45,960 nt of DNA from Bacteroidota bacterium (GTDB lineage: Bacteria > Bacteroidota > Bacteroidia > Bacteroidales > VadinHA17), in NCBI GenBank assembly GCA_011042635.1, contig DQWH01000044.1, positions 1 to 45,960 on the forward strand, given 5' to 3'. Below are positions 1 through 9,076 of this stretch, piece after piece. The notes under the pieces are model-generated. The model worked only from the letters and a program-made list of their open reading frames with translations, ran no database searches and was not told the origin of the DNA. The number at the start of each line of letters is the position of its first letter. The stretch's first letter is position 1. Position numbers and translations under genes: made by a program.

Positions 1-41
1 TCATTATTACTCAGTAATCCTAACCATTCCGGTTATAGCTT

Positions 42-785
42 TTATTCCTCATGCTGTGGCTCCCCTCTCAGGCGGTAACCGGCAAGAAGAACCGCTTCCC
101 GGGCCAGAGACCGCATGGGTAAAACCACCGGGAAGGGGAAAGCCTGTTTATCCAGCACCAGCGAGAGCTCCGTGCATCCGCTGATAATCAGGCCGGCCCC
201 CGCTTTTATCAACCCCTCCCCTACACGCGTAATTTCCTTCGCATGCGGCTGGATTGTTCCCGCCTTGATCCCCTGCGGACCATAAATCACCTCCATCAGT
301 TTTTCCCTGTCGTTTTTCCCGGGCACCAGCACTTCCAGTCCCCGCTCCTGCAATACCCGCTGGTAAATTTCCGTGGCGTATGTACCCAGGGTGGACAGCA
401 ACCCCACCTGCCTGATACCGGGCCAGGAGGTTTGTATTTCATCGGCACAGATACGGATCATGTCGAGTATTCTCACTTTCAGAAAAGGCCGGATCCGGTC
501 GAGGAAATAATGCGCCGTGTTGCAGGGGATCAGCAGCAGGTCGGCCCCCATCTGTTCCAGGCCCCTGGCGCTTTCCAGCATGGCCGGCACGGGATCGGGC
601 CCTTCCCCCAGGACAAAAGCCGAGCGGTCGGGAATATCGGGACGGTTGTCGATCAGGATGCGGATATGGTCCTGGTCCCTGCGGGCCAGGGTATGGGAAA
701 TGATCAACCCGAAGAGAGCATGGGTGGCCCCGGGCCCCATCCCCCCGAGTATGCCGATTTTCTTTCTGTCAGCCGGAGCATTCAT
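42..785 (-). CDS. Aspartate/glutamate racemase family protein
   Basis: A cofactor-independent Asp/Glu racemase-family protein of 247 residues, the usual length. The N-terminal GGMGP glycine loop is at residues 14-18. Both catalytic cysteines of the family are present, in PCNTAH (Cys88) and SGCTEL (Cys204), so a two-base racemization mechanism is intact. No signal peptide is seen, so it is probably cytoplasmic. It lies 5 nt downstream of the OLD-family gene on the same strand and is likely co-transcribed with it. The sequence resembles the aspartate racemase branch (YgeA/RacD-like) more than MurI, but substrate specificity (Asp, Glu or another amino acid) cannot be read from the sequence. Family assignment is firm; substrate is inference. 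Confidence 0.9.
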   Translation of the reverse strand: MNAPADRKKIGILGGMGPGATHALFGLIISHTLARRDQDHIRILIDNRPDIPDRSAFVLGEGPDPVPAMLESARGLEQMGADLLLIPCNTAHYFLDRIRPFLKVRILDMIRICADEIQTSWPGIRQVGLLSTLGTYATEIYQRVLQERGLEVLVPGKNDREKLMEVIYGPQGIKAGTIQPHAKEITRVGEGLIKAGAGLIISGCTELSLVLDKQAFPFPVVLPMRSLAREAVLLAGYRLRGEPQHEE

Positions 786-790
786 TTTTT

Positions 791-3121
791 TCAGGTAAGC
801 ATGCTGTTGATCCGGTCGAGAAGCCGGCCGATGTTCTCGCGGGTTTCATCGTCAAAATGGGTGAATTTGACACCTTTTTCCTGCACCCTTTGCTTGAACC
901 CGGCGGCCAGGATCGATTTGGAAAGCCCGTTGTTTTCGATGTATTCCGAATTTCTTTCCGGGATCCCTTCCCTTTTGTTCAGCACATATTTCTTGAAATC
1001 GATGGTGGAAAAGAGGTCTTCCATGCTCTGAAACGAATCCAGCTTGCAGATCTTCCGGCGGGCTTTTTCGTCGCTGTTGCCGAAAAGGTTTTTTTTCATT
1101 TCCCGGTACATCCGGTTCCCCTCTTCATCGTCATCGAGGATCACTATAAAGTCCATGCCCCAGCCCATCAGCAGGTTGACCAGCATGCCCACATTGGTCA
1201 CATGGGTGGAGGGCAGAATAAACACATCCTGCTTTTTCCCGGCCAGCTGGAAAAAGGTGGTGAGGTAATAATAGCTGCTCACATCCTCCAGGATGATATT
1301 GTTTTTGGGCTGGATAAATTTCTGTTCGGTGATCCTCGATCCCATCAGGGTGTAAATGGGCGAAAGGGTATCCGACGAAGCCTCCTGAAGCGACCGGGCA
1401 TTGAACACCACCGTTTCGCTTCGTTCGTCCTCCACATCGCGGCGCTGCACGGCCAGCAGCCGGTACAGCTTGTTGATATCGATCAGGTGGGGCGAATGGG
1501 TGGTATAGATGATCTGTATCCGGTCTTTCACGGCTTCGAAAACTTTCAGCACATCTTCCTGTGCCCGGGCATGGAGGCTCAGTCCCGGCTCATCGATCAG
1601 CAGCACCCGGTGCCCGGTGTCCTGCCGGATGGCCGTGGCACGCAGCTCCAGGTAAAAGGAAAGGAACCAGCGTACTCCCCGGCTGCGTTGTTTGGGATAC
1701 AATCGCTCGTAATCGTCCCTGATCCAGAATTCCAGGTAGGGTTTCCCTACCTTTTCCGGGTGGGAAGCATCGTAATGTTCCAGTTCGAAATGGATCCTGA
1801 TCTTGTTCTTTTTCCCCAGGCTCTGTCTCCAGTAATCCTGAAAATCTATGGTTGTTTCGCGGTTCAGGTTTTCGATTTTCTGCTTCAGGATCCGGGAGTT
1901 GGCCTGCCGGAAAAAATCAGGAGTAAGGCCCGAAACAATCAGGAAATTCCGTGCGGCCTTGAATCCTTCGGCTTCGCTTTTTTGTTTGATGATCTCCGAC
2001 AGGTCGATCCGGTTAGGCAGCAGGCTGCTGAAATCCTCGAAAAGCTCGAACGAAGGGATCAGCTGGAACAATTCGTGCCCCAGTTCCGCACGGGAATACA
2101 ACCGGTGGTATTCCGAGAACCATTCTTCCGTCTCCTTCACCGCCTGGCGCATTCCTTTTCCCCCGATCACCAGGGAAGCGATCATCTTCTTTCGTTCATA
2201 CTCCTCCTGCCGGTCCTGAACCTGCTTGTTTGCCTGCAGGTACAGTTCCTGTGTCACATCCAGCTTGAGCTGGGCCGCCCGTTGTTCCCTTTCACTGGGG
2301 GCATATTCCATGCGCTGCTGGATTTCGATCAGTTCACGGAATATTTTTTCCCGGTTTTCTTCGGCATGACCCACCCGGCGGCGTGTATCGTACACGGCTA
2401 CCGATACTTCGGTAAGGGGGATCAGGACATCGAGTTTTTCCGAAACATCCTTTGCCGCAGCCGCTTTTTCATCCGCCTTTTTCTCCAGTTCTGCAATCTG
2501 CTCTTTCATTTTTTCCAGTTCGGCTCCCAGTTTTTCCTTTTCTGCTCCCGATGCGCGTTTTCTCCACCGTTTCTTCCGGTCGGAATAATCGGTTATCAGC
2601 AGGTCGAGCTTTCTGATCAGTTTCTCCCGGTCCTGGTTCAGTTTTTTCAGCTGGTCGCGGATTTTTTCCGTTTCATTCAGGATTTTCCTGATCCGGGCTT
2701 CGAGCTTTTCTTCCTTCAGCTGATGTGATGCCACCAGCTTATCGTATATTTTTTCCACTTCTTTTCCTCCAGCCAGCACCTGCGACGATTTGTCCTCATT
2801 CCACACCCGCGTCAGCACCAGCTCCTTCTCCCGGGCAAACGCCTGCAACAATCCTTCAGGGACCCTTTTTCTATTCAGCACCGCCCGGATCATGTCTACG
2901 GGAATATCGAACGAGCAGCTCACTTCGGGCAGTGAAAGGTCGCTCCGGAGGATATCGTCATCGATCTCTCCTTCGTAAAAGCTTTTCAGGGCCTCCAGCA
3001 GGGAGGTTTTTCCCGATTCGTTCTGTCCGATGATACCCGTAATGTGGTCGGGCGACAGTTCACACCAGCCGGAATCGACCACCGACCGGTAATTCCTTAC
3101 ACAAAAAGCTTTCAGTTTCAT
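791..3121 (-). CDS. OLD-family ATPase with TOPRIM nuclease domain
   Basis: A 776-residue SMC/ABC-type ATPase joined to a TOPRIM nuclease domain, the OLD (overcoming lysogenization defect) architecture. Walker A is GQNESGKTS (residues 32-40). A long charged coiled coil runs from about residue 140 to 310. Walker B is LLIDEPGLSLH, followed by the switch histidine in TTHSPHLID. The C-terminal TOPRIM shows its conserved acidic residues in IILEDVSS and in VILDDDEEGN. Proteins of this family nick or cut DNA and several act in phage defence (for example GajA of Gabija). Here there is no adjacent UvrD-like helicase or reverse transcriptase, so it is a solitary class 1-like OLD gene. It lies between the racemase gene and the phosphatase gene on the same strand, 29 nt from the latter. 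A defence role is possible but is inference. Confidence 0.85.
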   Translation of the reverse strand: MKLKAFCVRNYRSVVDSGWCELSPDHITGIIGQNESGKTSLLEALKSFYEGEIDDDILRSDLSLPEVSCSFDIPVDMIRAVLNRKRVPEGLLQAFAREKELVLTRVWNEDKSSQVLAGGKEVEKIYDKLVASHQLKEEKLEARIRKILNETEKIRDQLKKLNQDREKLIRKLDLLITDYSDRKKRWRKRASGAEKEKLGAELEKMKEQIAELEKKADEKAAAAKDVSEKLDVLIPLTEVSVAVYDTRRRVGHAEENREKIFRELIEIQQRMEYAPSEREQRAAQLKLDVTQELYLQANKQVQDRQEEYERKKMIASLVIGGKGMRQAVKETEEWFSEYHRLYSRAELGHELFQLIPSFELFEDFSSLLPNRIDLSEIIKQKSEAEGFKAARNFLIVSGLTPDFFRQANSRILKQKIENLNRETTIDFQDYWRQSLGKKNKIRIHFELEHYDASHPEKVGKPYLEFWIRDDYERLYPKQRSRGVRWFLSFYLELRATAIRQDTGHRVLLIDEPGLSLHARAQEDVLKVFEAVKDRIQIIYTTHSPHLIDINKLYRLLAVQRRDVEDERSETVVFNARSLQEASSDTLSPIYTLMGSRITEQKFIQPKNNIILEDVSSYYYLTTFFQLAGKKQDVFILPSTHVTNVGMLVNLLMGWGMDFIVILDDDEEGNRMYREMKKNLFGNSDEKARRKICKLDSFQSMEDLFSTIDFKKYVLNKREGIPERNSEYIENNGLSKSILAAGFKQRVQEKGVKFTHFDDETRENIGRLLDRINSMLT

Positions 3122-3150
3122 ACCTTCAGTAAGGTTAATGGTTTACCCTT

Positions 3151-3942
3151 TCATTCAATCCTGATCCCTATGACCAGAATATCGTCTATCTGTTCATTAT
3201 CCCCTTTCCATTCCAGCATTTCGTTAATAAGCAGCCATTTCTGCTGCTCCATATCTTCTTTATGAATGGAAAGCAGGAACTTTTGGAAAGGGCCGTATTT
3301 GTACTTCTTATCCTCCGGTCCTCCGAACTGGTCGGGAAAACCATCGGTAAAAATATACAGGCAGTCGCCTTCCTGTACCTGAATAACATGGGTTTGAAAT
3401 GACCGTTCCTCCACGGCATTCACTCCGATGGGCATTCTGTCGCCCCTGATCACCTGCAGCTTATCATCCCTTATGAGGTAGAGTGCGTTAAAGGCCCCCG
3501 AAAATTCTATCAAGCTGTTTTCCGGATCCAGCATAATCAGTGCGATATCCATTCCATCCTTCGGTTCTTTCGAATCGCCTTTCTGATGCAGGGCCTTCAT
3601 TACTTTTTCCCTGAGCTGGTTCAGTATTCTTCCGGTTTTAAGAGGTATCTTCTGGTTTACGATCTCATTCAGAAAAGAAATGCCCATAATACTCATAAAA
3701 GCTCCGGGTACCCCATGACCCGTGCAGTCGGCCGCCGCTACATAGGTCTTTTTCCCCAGCCGGGTGGCCCAGTAGAAATCGCCACTGACAATATCTTTGG
3801 GCTGAAAAAAGATAAAATGCGGCGGAAGAATATTGGTCAGGTAATCACGGGTAGGCAGAACAGCCGTCTGGATCAGGCCGGCGTACCTGATGCTGTCAGT
3901 CAGTTCTTTATCCTGTTGTCGAATTTTGTCTTCCCGGTCCAA
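3151..3942 (-). CDS. SpoIIE-type PP2C protein phosphatase
   Basis: A 263-residue serine phosphatase of the SpoIIE/PPM class. The start KELTDSIRYAGLIQ is the usual beginning of Bacteroidota SpoIIE domains. Metal-binding acidic motifs are seen in DIVSGDFYW, AADCTGHGVPGAFMSI, DGMDIALI and FTDGFPDQFGG. Family members usually carry an N-terminal sensor (TPR, GAF or 7TM) and work in partner-switching with anti-sigma-factor antagonists; this one is essentially only the catalytic domain. The only available start is TTG (3942): an in-frame TAG lies six codons upstream and the next ATG is inside the domain. The 5' flank is AT-rich and shows no coding character, so I infer a short protein with a TTG start rather than a longer broken gene. 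Confidence 0.85.
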   Translation of the reverse strand: MDREDKIRQQDKELTDSIRYAGLIQTAVLPTRDYLTNILPPHFIFFQPKDIVSGDFYWATRLGKKTYVAAADCTGHGVPGAFMSIMGISFLNEIVNQKIPLKTGRILNQLREKVMKALHQKGDSKEPKDGMDIALIMLDPENSLIEFSGAFNALYLIRDDKLQVIRGDRMPIGVNAVEERSFQTHVIQVQEGDCLYIFTDGFPDQFGGPEDKKYKYGPFQKFLLSIHKEDMEQQKWLLINEMLEWKGDNEQIDDILVIGIRIE

Positions 3943-4120
3943 AACAGTTTCGTGCTAAGTGCCTGAAAAAATACTAATTATTCGTTTAAAATGAAACAGA
4001 TTGCCGGAATAAGCCTTCCTGCCTGATTTTTTCTGCTAAAATTTTTCAAAAAAAAAAGACAAACGATTGTTCATCTTTAAAAAATAGATATACTTGCAGC
4101 AATTAAGCAGTGGTTTCATC

Positions 4121-4489
4121 ATGGAAAAAAGGCGGCTCGTTGTAAGTTATAAAAACCTGACAGAAGAGCTCAAAGAACAGCTGAACAATCAATATCCCCA
4201 CGGATACGGGGGACATTTGATCAAGGTGAACAAAAGCGACCATAAATATTTTTATGCCGTACCTTTTGAAACGGAAGACACCAAATACCTGGTGAAGATC
4301 GATGTAAAAATCGATTTAAATCATGATGAAGACGAAGAGGAGGATACCTTCACCCACGACACGATCCTCCCGGAGGTTCCGGAAGACCTGGACGGGGAAG
4401 ACGATTACGATGATCATTACGAAGACGATATGCCTGACCCGGAACCAGACGACGAAGACGGTGATGATGAAGATGAGGGAAAAGATTGA
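4121..4489 (+). CDS. Small protein with an acidic Asp/Glu-rich tail
   Basis: I do not recognise a function. The protein (122 residues from ATG 4121; the ORF track starts nine codons earlier at a TTG) has a folded-looking N-terminal half of about 70 residues (YKNLTEELKEQL, then alternating strands). This is followed by a low-complexity Asp/Glu tail of about 50 residues that ends the protein. Similar short proteins with an acidic tail occur in many Bacteroidota and are sometimes labelled 'DNA primase' in databases; nothing here supports that name. It stands alone, transcribed divergently from the phosphatase and convergent with the GH3 gene. The acidic tail could mimic nucleic acid or bind cations or basic proteins, which is speculation. 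Confidence 0.75.
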   Translation: MEKRRLVVSYKNLTEELKEQLNNQYPHGYGGHLIKVNKSDHKYFYAVPFETEDTKYLVKIDVKIDLNHDEDEEEDTFTHDTILPEVPEDLDGEDDYDDHYEDDMPDPEPDDEDGDDEDEGKD

Positions 4490-4521
4490 ACCGGCGTTTC
4501 ATCCGGTTTTTCCTGCCTGCT

Positions 4522-6075
4522 TCAGGCCATATCATGATGTGGGTTGAGCCATCCCCTGCTTTTCAGGAAATTTTCCCATTCTGTGTGCTGGTCATAACTC
4601 AGAACCCGTGGAAATTTATGCTGACCGCCTTCCTTGCCCTTCATTTTCATCCATTCGTAAAATGCCTTATGCGGTAGCTGGTGAACAAACACTTCACTGA
4701 GTGCATGCCCGCGCTCCACGGCATAGTCATCATTCAGTCTTTTCAGATTTCCGTCAAGCCATTCCTTCACCTGTTCTGCCGGGCGGGGTTCATCCATGGC
4801 AATGTACCATTTGTGGCAGAACCGGTTCCGGTAAGGCATTCCCACCACCGTAAATTCATTGATATGGCAGCCGGCCTGCCGGGAAAGCTCCTCCACCGCA
4901 TCGCTCATGTTATCAACCGAGATGTGTTCGCCGCAAAGGCTCAGAAAATGTTTGATACGGCCGGTAATGGTAATGGAAAAATCCCGGGCGGAGATGATCC
5001 TGACTGTATCGCCGATGATATACCGCCACGCTCCCGCACAGGTGGAGATCAGTATGGCATATTCTTTCCCGTCTTCCACTTCCCCGAGGGTCAACACTTC
5101 GGGATTGGGCTTCAGATTCCCGTCGGGGTAAAAATTCCTGTCGTTGAACGGGATAAACTCGAAGAATATTCCGTTATCCACCACCAGTTTCATGGGAGCA
5201 TGCAGTTCCGACTGGGTAGCCAGAAATCCCTCCGAAGCAAGGTAGGTTTCCAGATACACAACTTCCTTTCCGAACAGCTTTTCCAGTCTTGAGCGATACG
5301 GTTTCAGCGACACTCCCCCGTGAAGAAAAATACGCAGGTTGGGCCAGATATCATGGATGGTATTCACCCCATAATATTCGATGATCTTTTCCATGAGGAT
5401 CTGCAGCCATGCCGGCACACCGGAAATAATCCCGATATCCCATCCGGCCGCCTCGCGGGTGATCCGGTCAAGTTTCCTGCTCCAGTCGGTTTCCCTTCCG
5501 ATGGACCTTCCCGGCTTGTAATACCCGTGAAACCAGATGGGCAGCGTACGGGTGAGTATTCCGCTGAGATCGCCCGTCAGATGTTTTTTTTCCCGGTTCA
5601 GTGTCATGCTTCCTCCCAGCATCAGCACCCGTTTTTCAAAAAAACCGGCTGGAAGGTCCATCTGGGTAAGAGCAAAGGAATGCCTCAATCCCACACGGCG
5701 TACTGCCCTGATCATATGACCCGTTACCGGGATCTTCTTGCTGGAAGCCTGGGATGTTCCGGATGTCAGTGCGAAGTATTTCACCCTGCCGGGCCAGGTC
5801 ACATTCTCTTCATCGTTCAGGGTGCGGTACCACCATTCCCGGTACAGGGAATCATAATCGTATACCGGCACATTTTCACTGAATGATCTGATCATGTCGG
5901 AGGATTCGAGAATCTTTCCGAAATGATATTTTTTTCCAAATGAGGTATATCTGGCCCGCTCCAGCAATTTTTTCAATACCCTTTCCTGGTCATGAAAGCT
6001 GAACCTCTTCCTCCGGGCAAACATGGTCATTCTTCTCTCGACCACTTCTTTGATGATAGGACCCAGTAACGGCAT
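4522..6075 (-). CDS. GH3-family acyl-adenylating enzyme
   Basis: A 517-residue member of the GH3 family, named after the plant auxin-responsive proteins that conjugate amino acids to acyl acids through an acyl-adenylate. The P-loop-like ATP-binding motif is YFALTSGTSQASSKKIP (about residue 105-120), and the YLASEG and GDTVRI segments are typical of the family. Length is normal for the bacterial form, which is common in Bacteroidota and whose natural substrate is unknown. No membrane segment is seen. It ends 32 nt from the acidic protein gene in convergent orientation and starts 73 nt downstream of the dehydrogenase gene on the same strand, so it may be read with it. Family is certain; the reaction here is not. 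Confidence 0.9.
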   Translation of the reverse strand: MPLLGPIIKEVVERRMTMFARRKRFSFHDQERVLKKLLERARYTSFGKKYHFGKILESSDMIRSFSENVPVYDYDSLYREWWYRTLNDEENVTWPGRVKYFALTSGTSQASSKKIPVTGHMIRAVRRVGLRHSFALTQMDLPAGFFEKRVLMLGGSMTLNREKKHLTGDLSGILTRTLPIWFHGYYKPGRSIGRETDWSRKLDRITREAAGWDIGIISGVPAWLQILMEKIIEYYGVNTIHDIWPNLRIFLHGGVSLKPYRSRLEKLFGKEVVYLETYLASEGFLATQSELHAPMKLVVDNGIFFEFIPFNDRNFYPDGNLKPNPEVLTLGEVEDGKEYAILISTCAGAWRYIIGDTVRIISARDFSITITGRIKHFLSLCGEHISVDNMSDAVEELSRQAGCHINEFTVVGMPYRNRFCHKWYIAMDEPRPAEQVKEWLDGNLKRLNDDYAVERGHALSEVFVHQLPHKAFYEWMKMKGKEGGQHKFPRVLSYDQHTEWENFLKSRGWLNPHHDMA

Positions 6076-6148
6076 GTTTTGGTAATTTATGGACTTCAGG
6101 CATGCTGCCCGTTCAGGTAACGAAGATATAAAAAAATTGCCCGGCGTG

Positions 6149-7129
6149 TCAGCCTTTGTTAAAAACTTCTGGATTGACAGTATTCTCCGGTTTCCCGCCT
6201 CTGAAAAAAACCAGCAGGTTTTCGGCGGCTACCCGCGACATTTCTTCCCTGGATTCCACTGTGGCCGTGCCGATATGCGGAACCACCACCACCTGTTCCA
6301 TTTTCAGAAGAGCATCAGGAATATGCGGCTCATTTTCTAATACATCCAGAGCAGCACCCGCCACTTTCCCTCCTTCCAGGTTTTTTATCAGTTCCTTTTC
6401 GTCCACCACCGGCCCGCGGCTTGTATTGATCAGGAAAACGCCGGATTTCATCTTTTCAAACGCTTCCCCGTTGATCAGGTGATACGTTTCCCGGGTCAGG
6501 GGGGTGTGCAGGCTGATCACATCGGCGGTTTGCAGAAGGTCGGGCAACGGCAGCCAGGAAGCTTCGAGTTCCCGTTCCGCCTTTTCATCCAGCCGGTGGC
6601 GGTTGTGATATACAATATCCATACCCAGCGCCCGCGCCCTCACAGCCGTTGCTCTTCCTATCCTCCCCATTCCAATAATCCCCAGCGCCTTGCCGTTCAA
6701 TCCACGTCCCAGGTTTTCCATCACTCCCCATTCCAGCCCTTTTCCCGAATGCAGTTTGCAGTGACATTCAGCCACCCTTCTCATCAGGGCGATCATCAGT
6801 CCGATAGTCAGTTCGGCCGTGGGTGCGGTAACCGCTCCCGGCGTATTGGTTACCACAATGCCTTTTTCAGTGGCCAGTTCCACATTGATATTGTCGACAC
6901 CGGCCCCGTAATTGCTGATGATCCGCAAGGAACCGGATTTTCGTATCAGCTCATCGGGAAACGGAATACCGAACACGGTAATCACGGCTTCCACTCCGTC
7001 CACCTTAGCACTCAGTTCTTCCGGAGTGAACCGTTCGTTCTCAGGGCAGATCACCTCAGCCTGCTCATCCAGCATCCGCAAACCTTCCCCGGGAATACGG
7101 TATGTCACCAGAACTTTTGGTTTATTCAT
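6149..7129 (-). CDS. D-isomer-specific 2-hydroxyacid dehydrogenase (glyoxylate/hydroxypyruvate reductase-like)
   Basis: A 326-residue NAD(P)-dependent D-2-hydroxyacid dehydrogenase. The Rossmann motif is LGIIGMGRIGRA (about residue 149). The catalytic Arg is in the TSRGP segment region, Glu in LENEPHIP, and His in VVPHIGTA, completing the Arg-Glu-His set. The basic YHNRHR stretch after the second Rossmann strand suggests NADP(H) preference. It is closest to glyoxylate/hydroxypyruvate reductases rather than to SerA, because there is no ACT or serine-binding regulatory domain. It precedes the GH3 gene on the same strand. The exact substrate cannot be told from sequence. Confidence 0.9.
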   Translation of the reverse strand: MNKPKVLVTYRIPGEGLRMLDEQAEVICPENERFTPEELSAKVDGVEAVITVFGIPFPDELIRKSGSLRIISNYGAGVDNINVELATEKGIVVTNTPGAVTAPTAELTIGLMIALMRRVAECHCKLHSGKGLEWGVMENLGRGLNGKALGIIGMGRIGRATAVRARALGMDIVYHNRHRLDEKAERELEASWLPLPDLLQTADVISLHTPLTRETYHLINGEAFEKMKSGVFLINTSRGPVVDEKELIKNLEGGKVAGAALDVLENEPHIPDALLKMEQVVVVPHIGTATVESREEMSRVAAENLLVFFRGGKPENTVNPEVFNKG

Positions 7130-7179
7130 AACATGGCATTTTACGCGTCTTTACAGAATGCATACTGTTCTATTCTATT

Positions 7180-8133
7180 TTATAGAAGCTGTATAAGATA
7201 ATACAAAAACGGTAAAATCATTAGGCTCATCAGTGTAGTAAGCATCACATTGTCCATTGCAAGGTATTCATCGGCGCCGTAACGCTTCACCACCACCACA
7301 AAGGTGGCCATACAGGGCATGGCCGATTGCATTACCAGTACCGAGAGCGCGGTGGGATCGAGCCAGGGGGCGGCTCCGCTGGTAAAGGGTTTAAAAAGAA
7401 TCAGCAGGATGAGGGGAATCACCAGCATTTTGGTTACGGTGAGCAACCAGGTGGACCGTCGGGAAAAGATCCTGGGCCGGGAATAGGAAGCCAGCAATGC
7501 TCCGATAAAGATCATCGACAGGAACAGGGTGGTACGACCGAGCCCGCCCAGAGAGGCATCCAGCAGGGACGGCAGCGGTACATTCAGCGACATCAGGAGA
7601 AAACCTGCCACCAGAGCCACGGAATTGGGATTCAGAAGCCTCACCAGACGTGAAGGGAGACGGTTTGCCGAATGACGGCTGAGGAACCATACCCCGAAGG
7701 TCCACAGTACCGAGTTGGTGGCCAGATGGTATATGCTGGCATACAACAATCCTTCTCCCCCGGGAAACAGTTCATTCATCAGCGGATACCCTATAAAAAC
7801 CACATTCCCCAGCATGGTCTGCAGGGCATGCACCCTGGCCTGTGATCCCGGCATATGCAGCAGGCGGGCCATTCCAACCCCGGCAGAAAAAAGGATAAAA
7901 AGCGAAACGTAGGAACTAACGAGCATCAGAAAACTTCCCCGCAGGATTTCCGCACTCATTTCGAGCTTCATAATACCGGTGAGTATCAGCAGAGGCAGGG
8001 TTACATCCATTACCAGCCTGGCCAACCCGTCCCTGATACCCTCGTTGATGATCTTCAGGCGGAATACGGCATAGCCTGTTGCCATCAGAATCAACAGGAT
8101 CACTATGGGCTGCAGTAATTCGGTGAAAACCAT
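7180..8133 (-). CDS. AEC-family (auxin efflux carrier-like) transporter
   Basis: An integral membrane transporter of the AEC family, which exports organic acids such as malate in bacteria. From the chosen start it is 317 residues with about ten hydrophobic segments arranged as two five-helix halves around a loop (SRHSANRLPSRLVRLLNPN). The ORF track begins 30 codons earlier, but that extension (MQVFPGSYCETVIF) is not family-like. The ATG at 8133, giving MVFTELLQPIVILL, fits the usual start at the first helix. It lies 50 nt upstream of the hydroxyacid dehydrogenase on the same strand, which suggests a link between 2-hydroxy acid metabolism and export (inference). Confidence 0.85.
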   Translation of the reverse strand: MVFTELLQPIVILLILMATGYAVFRLKIINEGIRDGLARLVMDVTLPLLILTGIMKLEMSAEILRGSFLMLVSSYVSLFILFSAGVGMARLLHMPGSQARVHALQTMLGNVVFIGYPLMNELFPGGEGLLYASIYHLATNSVLWTFGVWFLSRHSANRLPSRLVRLLNPNSVALVAGFLLMSLNVPLPSLLDASLGGLGRTTLFLSMIFIGALLASYSRPRIFSRRSTWLLTVTKMLVIPLILLILFKPFTSGAAPWLDPTALSVLVMQSAMPCMATFVVVVKRYGADEYLAMDNVMLTTLMSLMILPFLYYLIQLL

Positions 8134-8278
8134 GGGGCCAAAATTAATGATCTTTCCTTTCCGGAAACAATACCTGGTGAAAAAGATAACTGTTTCACAA
8201 TAGCTGCCGGGAAAAACCTGCAAGATTTCACTCCCCGGTTATTAAAATCAGCACGACAAACCCTATCTTTGCCATGAA

Positions 8279-9052
8279 ATGAAACTGAAAATCCGGATCC
8301 GCAGATTTTTTAACCACCGGCTGTACGGAATCATGGGCACCGTGGTGTTCCACCTGTTTATGATCTTTCTTTTCATGATCATACAGGTATCGGCCACCTA
8401 CCGGGAAAAACAGGACATGATCATTATTGATTTCACGACCGAGGTCCCGGAGGAAGAAGAACCCATTCCCGAACACGAGGAGAGAACCACCCAAACCCTG
8501 AGTGAAGAGGAAAGGTTCTGGCATAATATTGCAGTGAATCAGGCCAGGGCAGCCAAGGAAGAATTCGACCTGGACGAATTCATCAGAGAGGTACGCCGGG
8601 AACTCAGGGAAGAAGGTGTGACCAGGGAAGAGAACTGGGACAACGGAGAACTGGTTAACCAGGAAGAAAGGGTGTGGCAGGAAGCCATGCTGCAACAGGA
8701 AGAAACCCTGGATGAAGAAAGCGAACGGAACAGGCTGGCCAAGCTGGCCGACCGGTACACCGGACCCACTAACATATCGTATTACCTGCCCGGAAGGGAC
8801 GGTATCCATCTTCCTCTTCCTATCTACAAATGCATTCGCGGCGGAACGGTCGTGGTAAGTATTGAAGTGGATCCGGAAGGACGGGTAGTGGCAACCAGTA
8901 TTGACCGCGACCTGACTCCGGTGGCCGATGCCTGCCTGGAGGATGCCGCCCTGGAAGCCGCCCGTAAGTCACGTTTCAGTATCAGCGCCCCGGCCCCTAC
9001 CCGCCAGCAGGGCAGCATTACCTACCGGTTCCAGGAACAGGAAATGCGGTGA
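8279..9052 (+). CDS. TonB-like energy transducer protein
   Basis: A 257-residue protein with one N-terminal membrane helix (about residues 17-38). A charged, glutamate-rich periplasmic linker of about 120 residues follows, and then a C-terminal TonB-like domain (about 165-257). That domain shows the pattern GGTVVVSIEVDPEGRVVATS followed by an alanine-rich helix (DAALEAARKSRF), as in TonB C-terminal repeats. Unlike classical TonB the linker is acidic and not proline-rich, and no ExbB, ExbD or TonB-dependent receptor is nearby. The start at 8279 is chosen because the ATG five nt earlier reads only Met-Lys-stop. It is divergent from the AEC transporter gene and convergent with the SRAP gene. The receptor it might serve is unknown. 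Confidence 0.8.
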   Translation: MKLKIRIRRFFNHRLYGIMGTVVFHLFMIFLFMIIQVSATYREKQDMIIIDFTTEVPEEEEPIPEHEERTTQTLSEEERFWHNIAVNQARAAKEEFDLDEFIREVRRELREEGVTREENWDNGELVNQEERVWQEAMLQQEETLDEESERNRLAKLADRYTGPTNISYYLPGRDGIHLPLPIYKCIRGGTVVVSIEVDPEGRVVATSIDRDLTPVADACLEDAALEAARKSRFSISAPAPTRQQGSITYRFQEQEMR

Positions 9053-9076
9053 GCGCAACCGCCGGCACCGCTCATC

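Noticed and set aside
857-2728. 623-codon plus-strand ORF
   Set aside because: Antisense shadow of the OLD-family gene. The minus frame has full domain motifs; this frame has none.
3943-4093. Lost N-terminal sensor domain upstream of the SpoIIE phosphatase
   Set aside because: The sequence is AT-rich with stops in all frames and holds no coiled-coil or TPR-like peptide; a short protein from TTG is the simpler reading.
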